Of a stretch of 64,000 nucleotides of DNA, positions 12,101 through 24,100 are shown one piece after another. Every line of letters begins with the position of its first letter. The stretch's first letter is position 1. The notes under the pieces were generated by a model that ran no database searches, was not told where the DNA came from, and saw nothing but the letters and a program-made list of their open reading frames with translations. The stretch comes from Astropecten irregularis. Its lineage: Eukaryota; Echinodermata; Asteroidea; Paxillosida; Astropectinidae. The translations under genes were made by a program, and so were the position numbers. The stretch spans positions 1,798,001 through 1,862,000 of the forward strand of contig OZ020248.1 in NCBI GenBank assembly GCA_963971285.1, written 5' to 3'.

Positions 12101-15100
12101 CATTTCAGACAGGACATGAAACGACAGTAGCAAAATAAATACCAGGAATAGTGGTGTTGAGGGGGCTGCACCACCCCCAATGTTTATGACCGGGGTGCTG
12201 GAATATGCTATAACACCCCCTATTTTGAAACACAGTGTTTATATGAGAATCACCCCTACACTTCATCTCAGTAAGCATGATGCGTTGTGCAATTTTTTGT
12301 GGTTCATTCTGGTGTACACATTAAATCATTCTTTTAAGAGAAGATGTGAAAGTGTCAGAAAATGGCTGAGACTGCACCACAGAGCATCTAGGACCCCAGA
12401 GCGGAGCCCTTAAGTGGGCCTCGGACCCCATGCCAAAATGGTTCCGTGCTCGCAAATTATCTTACGAATCCCAGCACCCCCTGACAAAAATGTGTTCCCA
12501 TGGGCCTGAAATGGCGGTAGCAAAATAAATCTCAAGCCTAGCATCAAGCCTTTTTCATAAGACCAATAGATTACATGCAATCCATGTGTAACAAGCCTGC
12601 ACTGCAAGTTGAAATCTTCTTCAACTTTTATAGTGGTGAGAAAATTTGGGTAAGTTTGATGAAACCTACATGTATTATACATGTAAATATTCAGTTATTT
12701 TCATCTTACTTTTGAGAGTTTTATGAATGAGAGTTTTTTTTTATTTCAAATAATTAATGCTATACACCATGTGATGGAAGGATACAATGTTATGTAATGT
12801 ACATTTGCACCATAAATTCTTACACTGTACACCATGTTTAATTACATGTACCGTTACATGCAAATTGTTTGCTTTAAGTTTGGATTGATTTTTTATTCTT
12901 TTAATGTCCTTTTAGATCAATCGTGCCATTGGCAAACGAAGAGAAGCAAGAATTCCAAGTATGCAGGCAATTATTGGAAAATACCCACTCAACAAGATTG
13001 TACCTTCTACACAAAGGACAAACTGATTTCCAAGCTACATGTACATGTAGCTATGCACCAGAAGTTCAGTTGTCAACAATCGCGGACACTTGAATTTTTC
13101 TCTTGAACTTTAAAACTTAAAGAACAGCATGACCAAGAAGAGGCAGAACATACATGGACCTAATTTGACAAACCTTTCTACTGTTTTATTGTCTTAAGTT
13201 TTTATGTAGTAGAAAAAAATACTTGCAGGATCATTTCATTGTGATTTTTTGTATAAGTCGTATAATGTACAAAGGGAGGTTTGAATGTTAATGATATAAT
13301 AACATTTTGTACATTGTTGGCCACAACATACTTCATTCTATTGTTTTTTCTCTGAATTGATGTTGATATGTAGTAGTTGTGCAGATTAATTACTAAATAA
13401 GACCAGATAAGAGCAGAGAGTTCGAATAATTATGGAGTATTACCATAAATAATGGTCACGGACAAAGTGTAACGTAACTAACCGTAACGTAACTAACCAT
13501 GTTTTGGGGGCAATGCTTGGAACTGTTTAGAGTTATTTCAAATTTTTTTCTTCCAAAATACTTACTAGTACATAGGCAATTATAGAAATAGTAAACTTTG
13601 TTTCAGCCTTATCCAGTTTGAGGAAACTTTTTGTGTAAAGATATTAATTTTTTGTCCATGTCCCATTTTTGTAACGTAACTAACCAAAAATAAAGTACTC
13701 ATAACAACTGACAAAATGTGTGTAAAAGTTTGCTAATATTTTGTGTAATAGGTCTAGACAAGATGTATCAATGGTACAAAAATGGAGACTTGATAGGCTT
13801 TCATCTTCATACTAGAGCCCACAGAAGTGTGCTAAGCAGCTAAAAGTGTAACGTAACTAACCGTGGAATTGCCCATATGCAAATTCTGCCAAACGTTCGC
13901 AAAAGAAAATTTCTAATGAAGTAAAAAGAACCAACGTTTCAAAAACTGCAATTAAGAAAAGAGGGGTGTCCAAAATAACAACCAGACACCTTTCTGCCCG
14001 AGGGCTTTGATTGGAGCATCTTCAATTACCTGCTTCATCCTGCATGTGTGTCTGAGCACCTCTACTGATAAGCAACTTGGCACAGTCTAGGTTGCCATTC
14101 ATGGCGGCTTTGTGCAGCGGCGTCTGGCCGTACTTAGTCTTCACGTCAGCATCCTGGAGAAATCAATACAAGATTTTTTTTTTTTAGACTTTCCGTTCAA
14201 AAAGAGGACAACTGTACAATTCATGGAGCTAACTAAAGGATATATCTTACACGTCCCATGCATCGAGGTCGCAAAGCATGGCTTTGTTTCCAGAATCTAC
14301 AATGGACTACAAGAGGTTTGATGTGTTTGGCGTTGCAACTGCAAGCCTTGAACATGTTGGAAGTTTCGGAGCCAAGTCTATCATGCAATAACACCTAGCA
14401 ACAATTTTACATGTGTCATTTTAAGGGCTTTCCACATGATCCAAAATCTCAGGGTTGGAACCAGATCAAATTTATAACCCCAAGATTATTTTCAATTATT
14501 TTCACACTTGAAAACTTCGAGCTGACCTGGGTAGGACCGTAGGACGTCCTAACCGGATCAAAATCAACCCTGGTAGGGACTGGGGTTGAAAATCTCAACC
14601 TGGTTCCTAACTGCATGCATTTGTCGCATGGTCCGTGTCGTATAAGCCGGTTCACCAAAAACGAAGTGTGAATGCTGCGTCTCTTTATTAAACCGAGGAG
14701 GATCCGGGTTGATTTCAATATGCATCAATAAAAGACCTTCAGTTTGCTTAATTCAATTCATCTTCCCTCTGAAGTTTGTGTTCAGTAATTTTCTGTTGTG
14801 TAATAAGCCTTGTTATTATTATTGTATGATTATATTATCAATTACACCATGAATGAGTATTATACTGTCATCCTGTAAATGGTGACTCTATCGCTGTTGG
14901 TTTTGGTTAAAAAAACAAAATATTTAAGAAATAAAATGATACAGTATCACTGCAGCATCATGCGACCAAATTCAAAGAAATAAATCAAATATAGAACTTT
15001 TATATAGTGCCAATATAACTAAAGATATGTCTCTCAGTGTCTTTCATTGCAGTACAGTTGTCAGTCAAGTTCAGTTAGTTCATGTGTAGCCCACTACAGC

Positions 15101-18100
15101 TACGATATGATCTGGTGCAATAAAATGGATGAAAGTTCCCTAACGGTTTCAGCTGATTTTCATCTCTGCCATATATGCACTTCCGTGGGTAGACACGGCA
15201 CCAATTTGACTGAAATGAAATGAATGAATATATCCATCTCAATTCACAGTGCATAACTGAACTTGACAGACAGCTTCAATTTTGATTCAGCGCTGCAATG
15301 AAAGACAGTCACTCCGTACCACTCAGAGTACCGGACACACAAGGCATTTGATCCCATTCATAAAAAATAAAATAATGAATATTTCGGTTTTATTTATAAA
15401 AGTTAATTCCACTTTATTCATAAATAAAAAAAAAAATCAAATCCATACATATCCTGACAATGAAGGTGGAGGGAGCAATTTTGGGTCAAATCATCAATCA
15501 TTTAAAGTTTTTAACTGTTGTGCAATACACAACAACATTTTAAACCTGACCATCTATGAATCAGCCTTTATCATGTTAATTTATCATTGTTAATTTGCCA
15601 AGCGTGAGACTTGTTTTGCTTTCCATTTGAATTCCACTGTTGCTATGACAACACATCCCGGCCATGTCCTGTAGGGAGGGGAGGGGGACATTATAATGGT
15701 GATAATGGACAACATGGTAGGACAACAACATGGTAATCACTTAATATCCAAAAGGCAAATATCCCGTCCCATTGAAGGAGGCAACCAATCTAATAACATG
15801 CTTTCCTGTACCCAGGCAACAAATTACCACAATGATAGCAAGGAAGCACTGTCTCAATGACATGAATGAATTTATAGCATTTTTATGACTTGCTGCTCAA
15901 AAATAAAAATAAATTTTGTTACCTGCCCAAACTTGATTATCTCAAATATTGCAGAAAAAGATGAAAATGAACATTAATTTACCCATTTTTTTTCAGAGAA
16001 AATGAGTGAATCTGATAAACTTGGGTAAGTTGTAGGTATAGATAGTCACAAACAATATATACATTTTATGGTATATATTGCCAGAATTAGCCTTCAGGAA
16101 GGGTCGAACAAAAATGTAGAGTGCAAAATAGGGTGTGAATAATGGAATACTATTAACTGAAGAGAAAGAGGTTGGATAAAGAAGATGAATTTGTACTTGG
16201 AATTTGCAAAGGTTAAATCAAAGAAGGTCACTTCTTAAATGAAGGATTTCTTTTTATCTTTTGATCAGAAAAGAAATACATCAATCAATCATAGAAACTG
16301 TGTCACAGCCCTGCGCATAATTACAGGCCACCTTTTTACAAAGTGGGTCACTCACAATGCTTTTAAGCTCCCTACTTTTTTTGTTTACGTTCATTTGAAA
16401 ATCCAACAAAATGCAAATAATTACGTAGAGTGCAGAAGTCGGCGAGTATAAGATTGGTCGCATTACCCCAAATCACTGGAAGACGGATTGCATGACAAAC
16501 GAGAAGAATATTCAAGACTTTGCTTGTCAAAAATGAAAATGGTGCACCTCCATCACAGGAGTAGAACAGATTCTGTTCGATATTATTTAATATCCCCCCC
16601 CCCTTCACGACCTGTCCACATTGCAGGCCCGTTGCACGTACGTACATGTATGTACACGCATTCCCTGTATAGTGTATGTAGTGCGCGTCGCGAAACCGCA
16701 GCCATTAAAAAAAATACACATCATTTTTATTTTCTTTTTCCACCCGACCTGAAAAAAAAAACATCTTAGCAGGTTTTTTTCCCCCATGGAAACAAAAATT
16801 CCTGATGAGGAGGAACTGAGGGCATCTTAGATGGATAAGATGATATGAGGTCCTTGACATATGCAATTCTAAGATGCCGTGGGAAAGGAAAGCCAAATCC
16901 AATATATAATCTCTTCTATCAACTGTGTATCTCTGTGCTTCCCTAGAGGAAGAGGAGGGGGGAGAGGTGAGGGGGAGGATGGAACGAGACAGTTTGGCTC
17001 ATATTTTATGATTCCCCCAAATATACAATAGGCCTATGTATTTTGTGCATCGGCTGAATGTGCTTTAGGGGCTAATAGATTATTGAAAAGGTATGCATGC
17101 ATGATTGTGACTGAGTTTGTAATACAGTACTCTGGTACTGGGCCAACTTTCTTAGGCTCAGTTTAGTGCTTACCACAGAATTCTGTGCTATAAACCTTAT
17201 CATGCTTGTAACGCACGCTTTCAATTTGTGTGTTGTACTTTTGTTTCATGACACCCGGGTTCAGGTTTGCTGGGTGCATTATGTATGGCCACACCCTCGT
17301 GGTCTAGTCTGGGCTCTTTAAGTTTCAGGATCGTTGTCTGTGTAATTGCGGTGGGTCACCAGCCGCTTTGGCCGTGTTTACGTGATCGGAGGGCACTATT
17401 GTTATTGAGATGTGAAAGTTTCAGAGTTTACATTATTTGCTCGACGTTATTTCTGCTTGTTTGCCGTCTTGCGGTCCACGCTCTTACATAGTCGTAAGTT
17501 TACTTGTTTACTTATTGTTTTGTGTATTTGCATGTGTATTTTGTGGAAAGCTGCATATGTATTTCATGGGTTTTGGGAGTCATATGTTTTGATGGTTTCG
17601 TGTAACTTTGCTTGCATACATTTTCATGTTTCAGTATTATTCGTGTACATGTACACTGCCGTGTGTGTAATATTACTCGTAGGGCTTGGCTCTGGGTGTA
17701 ATTGACTTCCGTGGGGTTATTTACGAGTTTTTGTCTGTACTCTCTTTTGCCATGTTTCTCGTTGAAGTTATTTGGTGTGTACTTCATCATGTTTATTCTT
17801 GTGATTGTCATTATGTTTGTTGTGATCATTATGTGATTTTCAAACTGTGTTTTTTGATCTGGTTAATTGCAGATTAAACCTAGTTATTTCCACGAGTCAC
17901 TTGTGTGGAAAGTGTTTTACTTGAGAGTGCTTTGTGGGCCAACAATTGCAAACATGACAGCAGGATTCGTTACAGTTTAATGACTGTGAGCCACTCTCTA
18001 GAGATGAGTGTAGTGACAACTACTGTCCCAGCTTGTGCTCTACATGGTTAAAGCTGTGATCTTCAGTAGTCCCCGAACTGTGTCATTCTGTGTGAAACTG

Positions 18101-21100
18101 CCGACCGCCCGTTCGGGAGAATTGTTTGCTTAAGTGCAATGATGTCGTCAAAGCATGGTAGTGGTGCCCATTCCTCCAAGAAATCGAACCACTCATCCGT
18201 AAGCAGTGCCAGGTTGAAGGCCGCAACCACCCTGGCAAAGCTGGCCGCTGAAACAGCTAGCCTTGAGGCGATGCAGGCTATTGAAGAGGAGGAGTTGCAG
18301 TTAAAGCACCGAAAAAAGGCCTGTGAACTCCAACTCGAGATTGCCAAGGCCAAGGCTGAGGAAAATGTCCTGATGAACCTTGACGAGCAGTCTTCGCATG
18401 AAAGCCTACCGGTGCTGTGTGCAGAAACAAGCCCTAATCAGAAGGTAGGCCAGTGGTTAACTGATGCGCCATATGAACCCCCCCCAATCTGCACCGATGC
18501 AACTACATGTAGAGCAGCCGCGACCGTCAGCTCAGTCAGTACATGTGGTTGAGCAGCCGGAACAGTCAGCTCAGTCAGTACATGCCCCAGGGCATGCAGG
18601 ATACCCAGCTCAGTCCGTACATGTACCATGGCATCCAGGACACCCAGCTCAGTCCGTACATGTACCATGGCATCCAGGACACCCAGGTCTGTCTGCACAT
18701 GTACCGTGGCATCCAGGACACCCAGCTCAATCCCTACAGGCACCAGGACATCCAGGTCAGCCACCATGGACAGTACCAGTTCATACTACAGCAGTAGATC
18801 TACAACGTGCGATGATCGACACCATACAGCTGCCCAAGTGTGAATTAAGCGGGTTTGATGGAAACCCGCTGGAATATTGGATGTTTATCCGTAGCTTTGA
18901 TTCCGCAGTAGGGAATATGTGTGTTTCCCCTAGTGTCAAATTAAATTGCCTTCTCAGTTCCTGTCAGGGAGATGCCCTGGGAGTAATACAGAGCTGTGTG
19001 GTCATGGAGCCACACGAGGGCTACGCCAAGGCAAGGGAGTTGCTTCGAGAACGCTTTGGCAACGATTACACAATTTCCGAAGCGTGGGTGGCAAAACTCA
19101 CGGAGGGCCCACGAGTGACACCCGGCGATAGGAAAGCGATCCAGAAGCTTTCTGATGACTTGACGAGCTGCACCCTTGCTCTGTCGGCGATGGACAAGCT
19201 GGGAGAGATAGACACGAGGAGAAGTCTTGGCTCTATTGTGAATAGGTTGCCGCAGTTTCTGCAATCTAAATGGCGCTCCAAGGCAGTCAGTATCCTTGAT
19301 GAAACAGGCTGCTATCCAGACATCAGGAGACTTGTGGAGTTTCTTGGCAAGGCCGCCAGAGAGGCCAACGATCCGGTCTACGGCCTGAAGGAAAGCAGCA
19401 AAGAAAAACACACATTGAAGAAGGTTTCCAACTTCAATGTTGAAGCCACTGCCGAGCCGAGTCAGAAGAGCAAGAAATCCTCTTGGAAGAAACCAGATAA
19501 ATCTGATGGGACAAAGTCACCAAGGCCAGTTGTTTGCCCGTTGTGCACGGGTAGTCACCGCCTTGATGTTTGCACCGAGTTCGTGAAGATGTCACCTTCT
19601 GCACGGTTGACGGTGGCAAGGGACAAGAAGTTATGCTTCAACTGTCTCTCGGGGAAACGGCATTTCTCCAGGAACTGTGACCATGGGCCTTGCAGTGTTT
19701 GCCAAGGAAAACACTCGAAGATGCTGCATGGCGCGTTCCAGTCAGTCAATCCCAACGTTGGAGGCTCACCTGAACAGTCCGAGCATGGAGATCAGAAGGG
19801 CGGAGCGACCAGTTATGCCTGCGGAGGAGAGCAATCGCCTGCCAAGATTGCATTGCCAGTAGTTCCAGTGATGGTGAAAGGCAGCAGCCGGGCCAGCTGG
19901 CTTGGTACTTACCGCATCACGGTGTCCTGAATCCGAACAAGCCGGAGAAGCTGAGAGTAGTATTCGACTGTGCTGCCAAGTGTTGCGGTACATCTCTGAA
20001 TGATAGAGTGTTACAGGGGCCGGACATGATGAACAGGCTGGTTGGCGTACTTACCCGTTTCCGAGAGCACAAGGTTGGATTGATGGCAGATGTGGAACAA
20101 ATGTTCCATCAAGTCAGCGTCTCCAAAGAGCACAGAGATGCATTGAGATTTCTGTGGTGGCCAGAAGGAGATGTGTCGAAACCACCTGATGTTCTCCGGA
20201 TGACAGTTCATCTCTTCGGAGGAGTGTGGAGTCCGAGTTGTGCTGCGTTCGCTCTCCGTCAGACAGCGGATGACAATGAGGCAACCTTTGGCAGTGATGC
20301 AGTGAAGGCAGTGAAGGAGAATTTCTACGTCGATGATCTTCTCAAATCCTTCAAGTCAGAAGATGATGCAGCACTCATGGTGAAGCAGCTGACTAGCCTT
20401 CTAGCCAAAGGTGGCTTCCACTTGACTAAGGGGATTTGCAGCAGCAGGAAGGTCATGGACGCCATACCGAATGCGGAAAGAGCCAAGAGTCTCACCGACC
20501 TGGATCTTGATCGGGAACGTCTTCCTGTGGAGAGAGCTCTGGGGGTGCGTTGGGACACCGAAGGTGACCAAATTGGAGTCAAAATCAAGGCAAAGCATGG
20601 ATGTCATACCAAGAGAGGTGTCCTGAGTATTCTGAGTTCTGTGTACGATCCTCTCGGCTTTGTTTGTCCATATGTTCTCAGAGCCAAGATCCTGTTCCAG
20701 AATGAGTGCAGAATAGTTGGTAAAGGCTGGGACGAGCCTTTAGAAGCCAGCACGCAGACCCAGTGGATGAGATGGCTAGATGAACTTCCCAAGTTGGACC
20801 AGTTCGTAATTGACAGGTGTCTGGTTCCAGGTGATTTCGGAGTAGTCAGTGAATGTCGTCTACATCACTTTTCCGATGCCTCACAGGATGCCTTTGGCAG
20901 TGTGTCTTACGCCCGCTTCGTCAATACTGATGGTGATGTCCATTGTAGTTTTCTGATTGCCAAATCACGACTTGCACCGTTGAAGACCATGTCTATCCCA
21001 AGGCTTGAATTATCTGCTGCAGTTCTGGCCGTAAGGATGGATCAGATGCTGACAAGGGAGCTGAGGCTTGAGGTGCAAGGATCAACCTTCTGGTCCGACA

Positions 21101-24100
21101 GTATGGTGGTTCTCCAGTACATCAGTAACCAGTCCAAGCGGTTCCAAACCTTTGTCGCCAACAGAGTAGCCGTAATCCATGATGGGTCAATTGCCAGTCA
21201 GTGGAGGCATGTCGGCACAGATCTGAATCCTGCTGATGCTGCATCAAGGGGACTTGACGCCCAGAGTATGCTTGACAAGGTAGACTGGAGAAGAGGTCCA
21301 TCATTTCTGTGGGAGACCGAGGACAGTTGGCCTTCGACTCCAAAGGTTCCTTGCCTGAAGGAATCGGACAAAGAAGTGAAGAAGGAAGCCAAATCCCGTG
21401 CTGTTTGTGCTGATGTCGACCAGGTCGACCCTGTCGATAAGCTGATCAACAGGTACTCCGCCTTGTATCGCCTGAAAAAGGCAGTTGCGTGGATCCTCCG
21501 CTTCAAGAGATGGTTGCATCATCACAGACCCAAGAACCTTTACGACGATGGTAAAGGGCACCAGAAGTTGACTGTGGATGAGCTACAGGATGCTGAGCTG
21601 GCCATCATTGGGAGTGTGCAGAGAAGACACTACAAGGATGAGTTCAAGGATTTGTCAGCAGGAGAGGCTTCCGTGAAGAGACAGAGTCCAGTGTACAGTC
21701 TTGAGCCCTACATTGCTGATGACGGAGTTCTGCGGCTTGGTGGTCGACTTAGACGTGCTCAAGTTGAATCCTCTCGCAAGTTTCCAGTGATACTGCCTCG
21801 TGATTGTCACTTTGCCACGTTGATTGTTCGTCATGCGCATGAATCCCTGTCAGGCCATTCGGGCAAGGAGCATGTGCTTTCTATGATAAGACGGCAGTAC
21901 TGGATCCCCAAGGTGCGACCCCTGATCAACCGCGTGCTGAAAGAGTGTGTGCTGTGTAGAAGGCTGCGGGGATTGTCTGGTGTACAGCGTATGGCTGATC
22001 TGCCTGCCTTCAGAGTCACTCCAGGCAAACCAGCGTTCACTGATGTTGGTGTTGACTGTTTCGGGCCTTTCCAAGTTAAGCGAGGAAGGAGCAGAGAGAA
22101 GAGGTACGGGTGCATCTTCACCTGTATGTCGGTCAGAGCCATCCACCTGGAGAAGCTGCACTCCCTGGATACTGATTCATTTCTCAATGCCTTCCTGCAG
22201 TTTGCGGCTAGACGAGGAACCCCCGAGAAGGTGTACTCCGACAACGGAACTAACTTCGTTGGAGGAGAGAAGGAGCTCAGGGTAGCTATTGAACGCCTAC
22301 AGGAGAGCAGACAGGCTGGGCGTTTCTTCCTCGACAGGAAGATTGAGTGGCAGTTCAACCCCCCGGCGGCTTCACACATGGGCGGTGTCTGGGAGCGCCA
22401 GATTCGTACCTGCCGGAAGGTTCTGAGTTCCCTTCTGCGTGATCAGGTGCTTGATGACGAGAGGCTTGACACTTTGTTCTGCGAAGTGGAGTCTATTGTT
22501 AATGATAGACCCATCACAGCGGTTTCCGATGACCCGAGAGACCTCGAACCTCTCACGCCAAATCACCTGCTGAAGCTTGGGCATGGTCATCCAGTTCCAC
22601 TCCATGACTTGAAGGCTACCGACCAGTATGGGAAGCGGTGGAAGCATGTACAGTTCTTGGTGGAGCAGTTCTGGAGGCGGTGGATTGCTGAGTATCTCCC
22701 CACTCTTCAACGTCGACAACGTTGGATCCAGCCTCAACCCAACTTCAAGGCTGGTGATCTGGTGCTGATCAGAGATGACAACTCACCCAGGAGTCGGTGG
22801 CCCCTAGCGAGGATCTCGAAGACCTTCCCTGGTGCAGATGGCCTAGTTAGGAGTGTTGAACTGGGGACAGCCGGTGGGAGTCTTGTGAGGCCAATCACAA
22901 AGTTGTGCCTCCTCGAGGGAGCCAAATGTTAGAAGTTTCTCGGTTGACCAAAAAACTCTTTCCAATTTGTATTTAGAGTTTGGATCATTATTCCTCTATG
23001 TTCTGATTTGAGGTTTACTGTTTATGGACACTTAAAGTTTGCTTGAAGTTAGTGAAGTTTAAAGCCTGGTTACTTGTGGAAATTGTAAATGTGCGTTTGG
23101 TCACTGTCACATTTAGGGGCCGGAATGTAACGCACGCTTTCAATTTGTGTGTTGTACTTTTGTTTCATGACACCCGGGTTCAGGTTTGCTGGGTGCATTA
23201 TGTATGGCCACACCCTCGTGGTCTAGTCTGGGCTCTTTAAGTTTCAGGATCGTTGTCTGTGTAATTGCGGTGGGTCACCAGCCGCTTTGGCCGTGTTTAC
23301 GTGATCGGAGGGCACTATTGTTATTGAGATGTAAAAGTTTCAGAGTTTACATTATTTGCTCGACGTTATTTCTGCTTGTTTGCCGTCTTGCGGTCCACGC
23401 TCTTACATAGTCGTAAGTTTACTTGTTTACTTATTGTTTTGTGTATTTGCATGTGTATTTTGTGGAAAGCTGCATATGTATTTCATGGGTTTTGGGAGTC
23501 ATATGTTTTGATGGTTTCGTGTAACTTTGCTTGCATACATTTTCATGTTTCAGTATTATTCGTGTACATGTACACTGCCGTGTGTGTAATATTACTCGTA
23601 GGGCTTGGCTCTGGGTGTAATTGACTTCCGTGGGGTTATTTACGAGTTTTTGTCTGTACTCTCTTTTGCCATGTTTCTCGTTGAAGTTATTTGGTGTGTA
23701 CTTCATCATGTTTATTCTTGTGATTGTCATTATGTTTGTTGTGATCATTATGTGATTTTCAAACTGTGTTTTTTGATCTGGTTAATTGCAGATTAAACCT
23801 AGTTATTTCCACGAGTCACTTGTGTGGAAAGTGTTTTACTTGAGAGTGCTTTGTGGGCCAACAATTGCAAACATGACAGCAGGATTCATTACAATGCTTA
23901 TTCTCCACTTAGGGTTAACGCTGATTTTCTATGCTATCCAAGTACAGTATAAAGTGATATAAAAATCCTTAATTATGCCAAGTATACGACCGTACGCACA
24001 AATGAAAATTCCTCCCTAATCCATGATTTCAATAGATACTTGTAAGCACAGAATCTCCTGCTTCTGTAAGCGCTGATTCTACGCTAAGCAGAGGTATAAA

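Larger units (their letters stand above)
17207..23893 (+). mobile_element. BEL/Pao LTR retrotransposon, recent but internally deleted
   Basis: The 6687-bp element has two 768-bp LTRs, flanked by the direct repeat ATGCT (17202-17206 and 23894-23898). The LTRs begin TGTAACG; the 5' LTR ends CGTTACA and the 3' LTR ends CATTACA. Gag and Pol order and motifs are those of BEL/Pao: gag-like DUF1759 region, zinc knuckle, reverse transcriptase with YVDD, RNase H, HHCC/DDE integrase and a C-terminal DUF5641-like domain. The coding region is broken by a frameshift in gag and by loss of most of the protease and the start of reverse transcriptase. It lies antisense in intron 2 of the ankyrin gene. No primer-binding site matching a tRNA 3' end was recognised just after the 5' LTR. 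Confidence 0.96.

Noticed and set aside
17512..17829. 105-residue minus-strand frame found identically at 23431-23748
   Set aside because: The two copies are in the LTRs, so duplication explains their identity. There is no domain or start context.
21831..22379. 182-residue minus-strand frame inside BEL pol
   Set aside because: It is antisense to the integrase coding region; codon structure follows the plus-strand gene.
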